The notes under the pieces are model-generated. The model saw nothing but the letters and a program-made list of their open reading frames with translations, had not been told where the DNA came from and did no database searches. A stretch of DNA of 64,000 nt from Phaeobacter piscinae (GTDB taxonomy: Bacteria; Pseudomonadota; Alphaproteobacteria; Rhodobacterales; Rhodobacteraceae). This document shows positions 44,755 to 53,989 of this stretch, piece after piece (position 1 is the stretch's first letter; each line of letters starts with the position of its first letter). The stretch spans positions 434,001-498,000 of the forward strand of contig NZ_CP010681.1 of the NCBI RefSeq assembly GCF_002407245.1, in the 5' to 3' direction. The position numbers and the translations under genes were made by a program.

Positions 44755-45869
44755 TATGCCTGCTCCTCGGTCTCAGTCTTGGTCTCGGTGGCAGATTGGG
44801 CAGCCTCTGTCGCGATCCAGCCATCGACGTAGAGCCGGGTCTGATCCTGACGGAAGGACAGGTGGACAGCTGCCCCCTTGGCTGGGCCTGCGCCTTCGAC
44901 CACAGCGTTGATCCGCTGACCTTCGGCCTCGCATTCCACAACTGTGTGGCGGCCAACATCCGAAACCTTGGTCACGGTTGCGGGCAGGCCGCTGTTGGCG
45001 AGGGACACAAACTCAGGCCGGATGCCGACCTCAGTCTTGCCTGCGGCGTCCCCTTTGATCGGGCCTTCCAAGGCAATCGGGTGGGCACCGATATAGGGTC
45101 GGCTCGCGCGCAATTCACATGGCAGCACGTTCATACCCGGTGAGCCGATGAAATGACCCACAAACGTATGCGCGGGGCGTTCAAACAGCTCAACCGGCGT
45201 ACCGATCTGAACCACTTCACCCAGCTGCATGACAACAACCTGATCAGCAAAGGTCAGCGCCTCTGTCTGGTCGTGGGTCACGTAGATCATTGTGGCCTTC
45301 ACGCGCTGATGGAGTTCCTTCAGCTTGGAGCGCAGTTTCCACTTCAGATGCGGGTCGATCACAGTGAGCGGTTCGTCGAACATCACCACGTTCACATCTT
45401 CACGGACCAGTCCACGCCCCATGGAGATCTTTTGCTTGTTGTCCGGTGACAGGCCAGCGGCGCGCATCGTCAAGAGATCGGTCACTTCCAGCATCTCGGC
45501 GATTGCCATGACGCGTTCCTTGACCGTCGCCTCATCGCGACCACGGTTGCGCAGCGGAAAGGCCAAGTTGTCGTAAACGGTCATCGTGTCGTAGATCACC
45601 GGAAACTGGAACACCTGTGCAATGTTGCGCTGATCCGGCGGCAGTTTGGTGACGTCCTTGCCATCAAACAGGATCTGGCCTTCGGATGGCACCAAAAGGC
45701 CGGAGATGATGTTCAGTAGGGTGGATTTGCCACAGCCCGAAGGACCAAGCAGCGCATAGGCCCCGCCGTCCGTCCAGTCGAGGTCGATTTCCTTCAGGGC
45801 GTAGTCTGACGCGCTTGACGGGTTTGGCATATAGCTATGCCGCAGTTTTGAGAGTGTAATCTTAGCCAT
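44754..45869 (-). CDS. glpT: Glycerol ABC importer ATP-binding protein (GlpT-like)
   Basis: 371 residues from MAKITLSKLRHSY, the family N-terminus. Walker A GPSGCGKST, Walker B VNVVMFDEPL and the switch VTHDQTEALTFAD are clear. The signature LSPDNKQKISMGRGL departs from LSGGQ (reading SPDNKQ), a peculiarity of this subfamily. A C-terminal TOBE-like domain follows (about 240-355). It energises the importer together with the second ATPase, GlpS. Confidence 0.9.
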   Translation of the reverse strand: MAKITLSKLRHSYMPNPSSASDYALKEIDLDWTDGGAYALLGPSGCGKSTLLNIISGLLVPSEGQILFDGKDVTKLPPDQRNIAQVFQFPVIYDTMTVYDNLAFPLRNRGRDEATVKERVMAIAEMLEVTDLLTMRAAGLSPDNKQKISMGRGLVREDVNVVMFDEPLTVIDPHLKWKLRSKLKELHQRVKATMIYVTHDQTEALTFADQVVVMQLGEVVQIGTPVELFERPAHTFVGHFIGSPGMNVLPCELRASRPYIGAHPIALEGPIKGDAAGKTEVGIRPEFVSLANSGLPATVTKVSDVGRHTVVECEAEGQRINAVVEGAGPAKGAAVHLSFRQDQTRLYVDGWIATEAAQSATETKTETEEQA

Positions 45870-45876
45870 TTGCGCC

Positions 45877-46953
45877 TCACGCCACGCGGGAGCCATCAGG
45901 GGCAAACACATATGCCGCCGACGGATCCATGTAGAAGTCATGCTGCTCACCCACTTCATAGGGGTGAACGCCTGCCGAAAGGGAAACCCAGCTGCCGTGG
46001 TCCACATCCAGCCCCATGTCGAAATGGGCGCTGCTTTCGGACCCGGACAGCTCCGTCACCTGTACCTGACCGGAGAGCTGCACCGTGGTGAGAGGTGTCG
46101 CCACGGGCAGCACGTGGTAGGGCCGGATCGCAATCGTGTAGGGCCCATCCGCCAGATCGGCTGCCGCGCCGGTCAACGACCAGCTGACATCCTGGCCAAG
46201 GCGCGCTGTGCTGCCCTGTTTCACGATGGGGGCTGTATTGATTGGCGGATCCGAGAACACCCGCGCTGCGGCGACGTTTTCAGGATTGCGATAAATATCA
46301 GCGGTCGTGCCAAACTGGGTCACGCGCCCATCCTGCATCAGGGCGGTTTTGCCCCCTAGCAGCAGCGCTTCTTCCGGTTCGGAGGTCGCATAAACCACCA
46401 CGGCGCCACGCCCGGCGAACAGTTCAGGCAGCTGATCGCGCAGTTCCTCGCGCAGTTTGTAGTCCAGGTTCGCCAGCGGCTCATCAAGGAACACTGCGCG
46501 GCTTTCCTTGGCAATTGCGCGGGCCAATGCGGTGCGCTGCTGCTGACCACCGGACAATTCATGCGGGCGGCGATGCAGCATCGGGCGCAGCTGCAGGATA
46601 TCGGCGGCTTCTTCGACCCGGCCTTCAATCTCGGACTTCGCCATGCCAGCCACCTTCAGCGGCGAGGCGATGTTCTCGTAGACGGTCATATGGGGGTAGT
46701 TGATGAAGAACTGATGCACCAGGCTGATGTTGCGTTTCTGGGTGCTGAGCGCGGTCACGTCCTGGCCATCCATCACCACCTGTCCGCTGGCAATCGGGTC
46801 GAGGCCGGCCATCATCTTGATGAGAGAGGTCTTGCCAGACCCGGTGGCGCCCAGAAGGACGTTGAAGTGACCCGGTTCCAGCACAAGGGAGGTTTCCTTG
46901 ATATGCAGCTGGGCGCCGACGCGTTTGGTCACATTTATGAGTTCGAGTGCCAT
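45877..46953 (-). CDS. glpS: Glycerol ABC importer ATP-binding protein (GlpS-like)
   Basis: 358 residues from MALELINVTKRVG. Walker A GATGSGKTS, signature ELSGGQQQRTALARA, Walker B AVFLDEPLANLD, and a switch region ATSEPEEAL in which the usual His is replaced by Ser-Glu. The C-terminal TOBE region follows. Two different ATPases in one importer is the known feature of GlpST. The asymmetry (a weak signature in one, a missing switch His in the other) suggests one composite active site. It lies 7 bases before glpT. Confidence 0.9.
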   Translation of the reverse strand: MALELINVTKRVGAQLHIKETSLVLEPGHFNVLLGATGSGKTSLIKMMAGLDPIASGQVVMDGQDVTALSTQKRNISLVHQFFINYPHMTVYENIASPLKVAGMAKSEIEGRVEEAADILQLRPMLHRRPHELSGGQQQRTALARAIAKESRAVFLDEPLANLDYKLREELRDQLPELFAGRGAVVVYATSEPEEALLLGGKTALMQDGRVTQFGTTADIYRNPENVAAARVFSDPPINTAPIVKQGSTARLGQDVSWSLTGAAADLADGPYTIAIRPYHVLPVATPLTTVQLSGQVQVTELSGSESSAHFDMGLDVDHGSWVSLSAGVHPYEVGEQHDFYMDPSAAYVFAPDGSRVA

Positions 46954-47023
46954 CTTGCTTTGACTTTCCGGCGGACGGCCTGTTGCGCGCGGCATGCGCG
47001 ATCATTTTTTAGGGGAAAGGGGT

Positions 47024-47054
47024 GCCCCGGAGCGGGCCAGCCAGGCTCCGGGGC
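47024..47054 (-). other. Stable hairpin between binding protein and ATPase genes
   Basis: Perfect 10-bp arms (47024-47033 and 47045-47054; GCCCCGGAGC/GCTCCGGGGC) lie about 50 bases after the binding protein stop, with no T tract directly after on the minus strand. Such a hairpin commonly protects the upstream mRNA and lets the binding protein be made in excess over the membrane parts. Confidence 0.65.
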
Positions 47055-47106
47055 GAAAGTAGGGAGCGCAGCGGACAGATCCGCACGCTCCCCACGGGAG
47101 GAGGGG

Positions 47107-48840
47107 TTACTCAGATGCCCAGCGGGCAACCAGCTCGTCGTAGTTGACGGTCTGGCCCTGAGGCTTCTCGTTCTCCAGCTTCGGCTTGGCGCCACCGTTG
47201 GCATACCACCAGTCGGCGTCTTTCTCTTCGTTCAGACGCGGGCCGCAGCCACCGTAGACATTTGCCTGCTCGTCTGCACGCTGCATACGGGCCATGGTGA
47301 TGTCCATTTCTTCGGCCAGACGGTCCATGGCTTCCTGCGGGGTGAAGGCGCCGGAGTTGACGTCACCAATCTGCTGCCACCAGATCTGGGCCAGCTTCGG
47401 ATAGTCAGGCACGTTCACGCCGGTCGGGGACCATGCAACGCGGTCAGGCGAACGGTAGAATTCGACCAGACCACCCAGCTTGGGCGCGCGCTCGGTGAAG
47501 CTCTCGTGGTTCACAGAAGAGTCCCGAATGAAGGTCAGACCAACGTGGGATTTTTTCACGTCGACGGTCTTGGACACAACAAACTGAGCATAGAGCCAGG
47601 CCGCCTTGGCGCGATCCACCGGGGTGGATTTCAGGAAGGTCCAGGACCCAACGTCCTGATAACCAACCTTTTGGCCTTCTTCCCAGTAGGGACCATGCGG
47701 GCTGGGGGCCATCCGCCACAGCGGGTTGCCTTCACCGTCAACGGTGTTGTTGCCTTCGGACTGCGGCTTCACCATGTCGGCGGTGAATGCAGTGTACCAG
47801 AAGATCTGCTGAGCAACGTTGCCCTGCGCGAGAGCAGGCAGCGACTGGTAGAAGTCATAGGACGCCGCACCCGGAGGGGCGAATTTGCGCAGCCATTCAT
47901 CCCACTTGCGGATCGCATAGACCGCAGCCGGACCGTTTGCCGCGCCGCCGCGAGTTACGCTTGCACCGGCAGGGTTACAGGAATCCGCTTCCATGCGGAT
48001 GCCCCATTCGTCGATCGGCACACCGTTCGGCTCACCTTTCGAACCAGCACCAGCCATCGACAGCCAGGCATCGGTCATACGCCAGCCAAGGTCAGGCGCG
48101 CGCTTACCATAGTCCATGTGACCATAGATTGCGGTCCCGTCGATTTCCTTCACGTCATTTGAGAAGAACTCGGCGATGTCCTCATATGCGGACCAGTTGA
48201 CCGGAACGCCCAGATCGTAGCCGTATTTTTCCTTGAACGCGGCCTGCAGGTCTTCGCGGTCGAACCAGTCCTTGCGGAACCAGTAGAGGTTTGCGAACTG
48301 CTGGTCGGGCAGCTGATACAGGTCGCCATCGGGACCGGTGGTGAACTGCGTGCCCATGAAGTCACCCAGATCGAGTTCCGGGTTGGTGACGTCAAAGAAA
48401 TCACCTTCCATCATGTCGGTCAGGTTGTAGGCCAGTTGCAGGCGCGAGTGGGTGCCGATCAGGTCGGAATCGTTGACGTAGGCGTCATAGAGGTTCCGTT
48501 TGGTCTGCATCTGGGTCTGCACGGCCTGAACCACTTCGCCCTCGCCGAGGATCTGATGGTTCACCTTGATGCCGGTGATTTCCTCAAATGCCTTGGTCAG
48601 AACTTCGGACTCATAGCTATGCGTCGGAATGCCTTCGGACAGGACGTTGATTTCCATACCCGAGAACGGTTCGGACGCTTTGATGAACCACTGCATTTCC
48701 GACAGCTGTTCGTCCTTGGTCAGAACCGAGGGCTGGAATTCTTCGTCGATCCATTTCTTGGCAGCTGCCTCATCGGCATAGGCTGCCTGTCCCGCGACCA
48801 CGGCAATAACCGCGGCTGCGGACAAAAGATACTTACGCAT
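47107..48840 (-). CDS. glpV: Glycerol ABC importer substrate-binding protein (GlpV-like)
   Basis: 577 residues from MRKYLLSAAAVIAVVAGQAAYADEAA, a Sec signal peptide cut near AYA-DEA; the upstream in-frame codons were rejected. It is larger than the average carbohydrate-binding protein (about 400), as expected for this family. It delivers glycerol to the permease in the periplasm. It is the first gene of the operon, and a likely operator is centred about 98 bases upstream of the start. Confidence 0.88.
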   Translation of the reverse strand: MRKYLLSAAAVIAVVAGQAAYADEAAAKKWIDEEFQPSVLTKDEQLSEMQWFIKASEPFSGMEINVLSEGIPTHSYESEVLTKAFEEITGIKVNHQILGEGEVVQAVQTQMQTKRNLYDAYVNDSDLIGTHSRLQLAYNLTDMMEGDFFDVTNPELDLGDFMGTQFTTGPDGDLYQLPDQQFANLYWFRKDWFDREDLQAAFKEKYGYDLGVPVNWSAYEDIAEFFSNDVKEIDGTAIYGHMDYGKRAPDLGWRMTDAWLSMAGAGSKGEPNGVPIDEWGIRMEADSCNPAGASVTRGGAANGPAAVYAIRKWDEWLRKFAPPGAASYDFYQSLPALAQGNVAQQIFWYTAFTADMVKPQSEGNNTVDGEGNPLWRMAPSPHGPYWEEGQKVGYQDVGSWTFLKSTPVDRAKAAWLYAQFVVSKTVDVKKSHVGLTFIRDSSVNHESFTERAPKLGGLVEFYRSPDRVAWSPTGVNVPDYPKLAQIWWQQIGDVNSGAFTPQEAMDRLAEEMDITMARMQRADEQANVYGGCGPRLNEEKDADWWYANGGAKPKLENEKPQGQTVNYDELVARWASE

Positions 48841-48926
48841 CTTTCTCCTCCCTAGTGATTTATTGTGGCCAGAGATGCCTCGTTGCACCCGGCTGACAAA
48901 CAGGTTCCACACCGGGGTCTGCCTTG

Positions 48927-48948
48927 TCAAACTAATTTTTTAGTTTGA
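48927..48948. promoter_or_regulatory. Inverted repeat upstream of the glycerol importer operon
   Basis: TCAAACTA-ATTTTT-TAGTTTGA: perfect 8-bp arms with a 6-base AT-rich spacer, located 86-108 bases upstream of the first gene's ATG. The position suits an operator for a DeoR- or LacI-type sugar regulator such as GlpR, but no regulator gene is in the window. Confidence 0.55.
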
Positions 48949-49167
48949 CGTAACGATATGATTTTAAAGTACAATGAATTCATCTTAAGGGAGAGTTTCT
49001 TGATCGTCTCGCAGTGGTCCCCTGTGCTGCATCGCGGCAAATGCCGCAGGAATCCCGTTGTGCGGGATCCGAACCAAGTTGCAGGCGGATGCTAATGGCA
49101 GGGGAGCGCAGCGCAGCGGGTACACTTTGGCGTCGCTGACAATGGTTTTTATCGCTAAGGAGAGGTC

Positions 49168-50298
49168 ATGGACATAAGCGATACATTCGAAATCTTCCTG
49201 ACCGCCCCGCCGGGGATGGAGCAGACCCTGCAGCGCGAAGCGGTGGAGGCCGGGTTTACAGGTACAAAAACCGTGCCCGGCGGTGTCACATTTGAGGGCG
49301 CTTGGCCGGATGTCTGGCGTGCCAACCTGCACCTGCGGGGCGCGGCGCGGGTTTTGGCGCGGATTGGGTCATTCCGGGCCTTCCACCTTGCCCAACTGGA
49401 CAAACGGGCGCGCAAATTCCCCTGGGCCGATGTGCTCCGCCCCGATGTCCCGGTGCGGGTTGAAACCACCACCAACAAGAAGTCGAAGATCTACCATGCC
49501 GGCGCTGCCACCCAGCGTATCGAACGGGCGATAACTGAAGAGCTCGGGGCGCCGATCAGCGCTGATGCCCCAATCACGGTGAAGCTGCGGATCGAGGATA
49601 ACCTCTGTACCTTCAGCGTCGATACCTCGGGCGAGGGGCTGCATAAACGCGGCCACAAAACAGCAGTCGGCAAGGCGCCGATGCGCGAAAACCTCGCCGC
49701 GCTGTTCCTGCGTGATTGCGGCTATGATGGCGAGGAGCCGGTGGTGGATCCGATGTGCGGCTCCGGTACCTTTGTGATTGAGGCCGCGGAGATCGCGCTT
49801 GGCCTGCTGCCGGGGCGCAGCCGCAGTTTTGCCTTTGAGCAGATGGCCAGCTTCGACCCCGAAGGCTGGGCAGAGTTGCGGGCTAAGGAAACTCCGCGCT
49901 ACACCCGCGCCCGATGCTATGGCTCAGACCGCAACGCCGGCGCCGTGGAGATGGCCGCCGCCAACGCAGAGCGCGCAGGTGTAGCGGATCTGGTCCAGAT
50001 CACTCAGCAGGCAGTCAGCGATCTGACGCCGCCGGATCTCGGCCCGAATGATACGCCGGGACTGGTGATCGTGAATCCGCCCTATGGCGCACGCATCGGC
50101 AACAAGAAGTTGCTCTACGCGCTCTATGCCGCCCTGGGGGAAACGCTGATGGCCGGTTTCAGCGGCTGGCGGGTTGGGATTGTTACCAGCGAAACCTCAT
50201 TGGCCAAGGCCACTCAGTTGCCGTTCAAACCCTTTGGCCCTCCGGTGGCCCACGGTGGGTTGAAAATCCGCCTGTTCCAAACAGGTCCACTGCCCTAG
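49168..50298 (+). CDS. THUMP-domain class I RNA methyltransferase (RlmL-like)
   Basis: 376 residues. The N-terminal ferredoxin-like/THUMP part (about 5-155) is followed by a Rossmann methyltransferase fold (about 165-376) with the SAM motif VVDPMCGSGTFVIEAAE and the catalytic motif NPPYG, the (N/D)PPY signature of amino-methylating RNA/DNA methyltransferases. It corresponds to the N-terminal RlmL half of RlmKL, making m2G2445 in 23S rRNA. The substrate base in this organism is inferred. An AAGGAGAGG site precedes the ATG. Confidence 0.87.
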   Translation: MDISDTFEIFLTAPPGMEQTLQREAVEAGFTGTKTVPGGVTFEGAWPDVWRANLHLRGAARVLARIGSFRAFHLAQLDKRARKFPWADVLRPDVPVRVETTTNKKSKIYHAGAATQRIERAITEELGAPISADAPITVKLRIEDNLCTFSVDTSGEGLHKRGHKTAVGKAPMRENLAALFLRDCGYDGEEPVVDPMCGSGTFVIEAAEIALGLLPGRSRSFAFEQMASFDPEGWAELRAKETPRYTRARCYGSDRNAGAVEMAAANAERAGVADLVQITQQAVSDLTPPDLGPNDTPGLVIVNPPYGARIGNKKLLYALYAALGETLMAGFSGWRVGIVTSETSLAKATQLPFKPFGPPVAHGGLKIRLFQTGPLP

Positions 50299-50326
50299 GA
50301 GCAAAGCACGCAGTGAGGGGGTCGTG

Positions 50327-51235
50327 TCAGGCGGTCATTGCGCGCCAGGCACTGACGAGGCCCGCCAGGGCCATGCGGTCGGCATCTGTCTGCGTCACCG
50401 GCACCCCTTGGTGGTCAAGTGCCGCCTGATAGAGTGTGTCGAGCGGTGGGGGCGCAATCAGTGCAATATTCTGCCCCAGCCAATAGGCGCGCGCTGCCGA
50501 CAGCTCAGCGCCAAGAAGCATCCCCCACAAACAGGCGGCACCGGTGTTGCCGTGCGCCCCCTGTGTGGCTTGCAGCTCCGCCAACCGCGCCGCCAGCGCT
50601 TCTGGCTTTGATTGGATGGTGTCAATAGCTGCGGTCAGCTCAGCGCGCTGTGCGCCATCATATGCAGGCGTTTCGCTGAGACTGAGCCTCGCCGCCAGAC
50701 CTTGCCAGAGCTGCGCCGTCATGAAGCTTTGAAAACTGACCACCTCATTCGCACTGATCAGCGCCCAATGGGTTGTCGCCCCAGCAACACAGATCACGCC
50801 GTCCCAATCCGGATTGAGACTGAGAAACCCGGCAATGCGATTGCAGGCGCCGCGCATCACGGCGGGTGGGGTGGCCTGCGACAGCCCGCCCAGCACCCGC
50901 AGCGGATGGCCTCCCAGTGTCGCATCGCCCATGGGCCGCTCGGCGACTTTTGCCGGCACCGTGATGGTCCCGGTATCGCCACCGCGCAGACTGTCGTCGC
51001 TGAGCAGGATCGGCGTATCAACCGCGCAATCGTGCAGCTGGCTGATCAAGGCAGTGACATCCGCCATCAACTCGCCGCTTGAGCCAATGGAGACCTGCTG
51101 TCGCGCTTCGCCCTCGTGCATCAGCCAGGCCGTGATCCGCCCGTCTGCATGATCCGCTGCGATCCAGCTGGCAGATTTGATCGCGGAGTGTCCGGCGGGA
51201 GATGCGGAGGATGGGTCGGCAGATGCGGCGCACAT
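50327..51235 (-). CDS. 2-dehydro-3-deoxygalactonokinase (DgoK)-like protein, divergent
   Basis: 302 residues. The overall pattern of DgoK can be followed: a QSFMTAQLW stretch where DgoK has TfMTGElf, VICVAGATTHW where it has LPGTHTKW, and a C-terminal AARAYWLG...IALIAPP segment. The N-terminal phosphate loop (normally D-x-G-T-T) is replaced by ADHADGRITAW. So it is homologous but has lost several canonical residues, which raises the chance that it is not a kinase or has a different sugar. It has no dgo operon partner here. Confidence 0.6.
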   Translation of the reverse strand: MCAASADPSSASPAGHSAIKSASWIAADHADGRITAWLMHEGEARQQVSIGSSGELMADVTALISQLHDCAVDTPILLSDDSLRGGDTGTITVPAKVAERPMGDATLGGHPLRVLGGLSQATPPAVMRGACNRIAGFLSLNPDWDGVICVAGATTHWALISANEVVSFQSFMTAQLWQGLAARLSLSETPAYDGAQRAELTAAIDTIQSKPEALAARLAELQATQGAHGNTGAACLWGMLLGAELSAARAYWLGQNIALIAPPPLDTLYQAALDHQGVPVTQTDADRMALAGLVSAWRAMTA

Positions 51236-52043
51236 GGTCTCGTCCTTTGGGTCTGATTGCTAGATGGGGTGCCCGCGGTATTTCGGGAACACGGCGGCAC
51301 CAGATGGCGGGGGCAGTCCCGCTCTCCTTGCCAATTTTAGGGCCGATGATCAACGCTGGTCCTGACGCCCTCAGATGTGCTCGTGGAATAGCCCGTTTGA
51401 TGCGCCAAAATAGGTTAACAAAACCTATGGTGCGGAAGATATGATTAACATCGCCTTTGGGCTGTGTTCTTGTTTGACTCGAATTTATCGCTGAGTCTCG
51501 GTTGATTCCTTATACTTTTGGGTAGGCTGCGCGGATAGTTCCTATCCTTTTGAGGAATTGTTTCTCAGCTGGCGCCCTGATTTACTTAAATTTGAGCAAA
51601 TAGCGCCCTCTCTCGGTTTTTACTGAGATTTGTCTAAAATTGCTTTATTAAGAAATTGCCGCAACTGCGGCTTGGATGGCGACCTAAAAGGGCCGCCTGA
51701 TTGGGACGAAGGTTCCAGCTGCATGGGGGTGTGGCTGGAGGAAAACCATCGATCTTATTGGACTTGGGACCCGGGGCGCTGCCGTGTCGGGATACTCAAA
51801 TTGGTGCGAGTGCACCCGCCGTTCGCGGGGGCAAAGACGCTGTTGTTTCAGCGCAGAGGTAAGGGCCGCGGGGGCGGCTCTAGATTGGGGTTGGAGATGA
51901 AGGATTTCGTGCAAGAGGGGGCTGCACGCCCGTCCGGTGCTGTGACCGGTCGGGCCAATTGGTCCCGCTGGCCGTCACTCGGCAACGGCTGTCTGGTCGC
52001 TCTCGTGGGTGACGCCCCCCTCGTCGGGATGGGTGTTGCCAAT
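51236..52043. other. Upstream region of the exopolysaccharide locus
   Basis: About 800 bases, AT-rich from 51400 to 51640. It contains the perfect 7-bp inverted repeat ATAGGTT-AACAA-AACCTAT at 51410-51428. An open frame continues upstream of the sugar transferase to 51630, but those residues are unconserved (Arg/Gly/Trp-rich) and I take the region as promoter and leader. No other gene is supported. Confidence 0.45.
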
Positions 52044-52769
52044 ATGAACGCAGCGGTTTCTGCGCCGCCATCTTCGTCGAAGCGGAGCGCATCCGGTTCT
52101 CTGAAAATGTCGCCCGCTGTGGCTGGCGCAATCGGCGCGGGGACGGGGGCTGGATCACTGGGTGGCTATGCCACTTTTGGAAAGCGTTGCCTGGACATTG
52201 CCTTGGTCCTTCTGACGTTGCCGATCAGCCTGCCTCTGATCCTGATGGCCGCACTTGCGCTGTGGCTTGAGGGGGGCAATCCGTTTTACACGCAGGACCG
52301 TCTTGGCCAGCGCGGTCGGGTCTTCTCAATCCTGAAACTGCGCACCATGGTTCGCGACGCAGAACAGCTGCTGGAGCGTCATCTGGCCAGCGACCCGGCG
52401 ATGCGGCGCGAATGGGACGAGACGCAGAAACTGAAAGAGGACCCGCGCATCACCCCGGTTGGTCGCTTTCTGCGCACTACCTCGCTGGATGAATTGCCGC
52501 AACTTTGGAACGTCCTGATCGGCGAGATGAGCCTTGTTGGCCCGCGTCCAATGATGCCGGATCAGCTGCCGCTCTATGGCGATGCCACCGCCTATTTCGA
52601 ACTGAAGCCCGGAATTACCGGATTGTGGCAGGTTTCCGTTCGCAACGAGAGTGGTTTTGCTGTGCGTGCCCGCGCGGATGCCGACTATCATGGCGATCTT
52701 TGCCTGCGCACCGATGTTGATCTCATCTGGCGCACCGTTGGTGTCGTGCTGCGAGGTACCGGATATTAA
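52044..52769 (+). CDS. Undecaprenyl-phosphate sugar transferase (ExoY/WcaJ-like), exopolysaccharide initiation
   Basis: About 241 residues from [13 protein letters not shown], chosen because the upstream part of the frame is not homologous; the exact start is uncertain. The membrane segment ([24 protein letters not shown]) is followed by [47 protein letters not shown] and [14 protein letters not shown], the bacterial sugar transferase signature. It links the first sugar phosphate to undecaprenyl phosphate in the inner membrane. The locus continues with an ATPase and a Wzz protein. Confidence 0.9.
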   Translation: MNAAVSAPPSSSKRSASGSLKMSPAVAGAIGAGTGAGSLGGYATFGKRCLDIALVLLTLPISLPLILMAALALWLEGGNPFYTQDRLGQRGRVFSILKLRTMVRDAEQLLERHLASDPAMRREWDETQKLKEDPRITPVGRFLRTTSLDELPQLWNVLIGEMSLVGPRPMMPDQLPLYGDATAYFELKPGITGLWQVSVRNESGFAVRARADADYHGDLCLRTDVDLIWRTVGVVLRGTGY

Positions 52770-52843
52770 CCGTCCTGGGCTAACTGTGATGGCCGGGCTA
52801 TAGGCGGGTTCTGCCGAACGTGATAGAACGTCAAGGGGGTTTC

Positions 52844-53917
52844 ATGAAAGATGTGATGACCGGACCGGAGACCCCTGGCAGCTGTGCACAGAAACTGGAA
52901 TGGGACGATCCCTTCGCGATGACGCAACAAGGCTTCAAGAGATTTCGCCGCCGCAAGGGGCGCGACACCTCGGCACCAGAGCATGACCCCGCTCTGTCCG
53001 AGCGGGCCGACTCTGGATTGTCGACATCGCACAGCAGCGGAACCAGCGCCCGCGATATGGCGGCTTCATCCGCCAAAGCAACCGCGCGCCTGTCGCAGGA
53101 TGGGGAACGTAACCGCTTCGCGCGTCGCCCCAAAACTGGCAAGAGCCAGCCGATTGAGGGGCTTGCGGATACCGACCCACAATCACAACACCTGCCAGCG
53201 ACCTTACCCGAGGTCTGGGAGCGGCTGCACCGGGTGCCACTGGACATTCGCGGGCATCAGCTCGCCCGCTCCCCGCTGGTCAATTTCTTCCGCAACTCTC
53301 CGACAGCAAATGCCTTTGATCTGCTGCGCACGCGGTTGCTGCACAGTCTCAAGGTGCAGGGTTGGAAACGCGTCGCCATTGCGGCCCCTACGACAGGTTG
53401 CGGTGCAACGTTTTCTGCCGTTAATCTCGCCCTCAGCATGGCGCGAGTACCCGGAAACCGCACGGTGCTGATGGATCTCAATTTTCGCCGACCCGGTGTT
53501 GCCTCGGCACTGAAACTGCCCCCATCGGGGGATATGCCGGGTTTTTTGGCTGGGGAGCTGACGCTGCCTGAACACCTGATCCGGCCGACCGCCTCTCTTG
53601 CGGTCGGGCTAACGGCGGCGCCAGACCGCAACGCGGCTGAAATCCTCCATGACGGGCGTTGCGCCAGCGTGATTGATGACATGGTGCTGAGCACTGGCGC
53701 CGATGTCGCATTGTTCGATCTGCCGCCGGTTCTCGAACATGATGATGCCGCAGCCTTCCTGCCGCAGGTGGACGGGGTTCTGCTGATCGCCGACGGCACC
53801 CGCACCACCGCCAAACACCTTGCGGCCTGTGAAAAACTGATCGACGGCCAGACCCAGCTGCTTGGCGTCAGCCTGAACCGGGCCCGCGGTGCTGGCCTGC
53901 TGCAATATGGCCAGTAG
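52844..53917 (+). CDS. CpsD/CapB-like polysaccharide ATPase with degenerate P-loop
   Basis: 357 residues from ATG 52844. The first 145 residues are polar, Ser/Arg-rich and likely disordered. The ParA-like core then shows SPLVNFFRNSPTANAFDLLRTRL, the P-loop position APTTGCGATFSAVNLA (181-196), Walker A' TVLMDLNFRRPG and LFDLPPV. The normal GK[ST] of Walker A is replaced by GAT, with no Lys, and there is no C-terminal Tyr cluster. So kinase activity is doubtful; a structural partner of the Wzz protein next door is likelier. Confidence 0.75.
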   Translation: MKDVMTGPETPGSCAQKLEWDDPFAMTQQGFKRFRRRKGRDTSAPEHDPALSERADSGLSTSHSSGTSARDMAASSAKATARLSQDGERNRFARRPKTGKSQPIEGLADTDPQSQHLPATLPEVWERLHRVPLDIRGHQLARSPLVNFFRNSPTANAFDLLRTRLLHSLKVQGWKRVAIAAPTTGCGATFSAVNLALSMARVPGNRTVLMDLNFRRPGVASALKLPPSGDMPGFLAGELTLPEHLIRPTASLAVGLTAAPDRNAAEILHDGRCASVIDDMVLSTGADVALFDLPPVLEHDDAAAFLPQVDGVLLIADGTRTTAKHLAACEKLIDGQTQLLGVSLNRARGAGLLQYGQ

Positions 53918-53989
53918 ATGCCGCCACGCGCCCCGTTGCCACCCTGTAACCTGACATCCACACAACCGTAACCAACGACGAGCCAAGAC

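Noticed and set aside
46561..48162. 533-residue plus-strand open frame across glpS and glpV
   Set aside because: It crosses two well supported genes on the other strand.
49031..49068. Two small hairpins (GCGGCA/TGCCGC and ATCCCG/CGGGAT) ahead of the RlmL-like gene
   Set aside because: Short stems, no T tract, and no clear relation to either flanking gene.
51630..52043. N-terminal extension of the sugar transferase frame
   Set aside because: Residues are rich in Arg, Gly and Trp, lack homology to ExoY-type proteins, and lie in a promoter-like AT-rich region.
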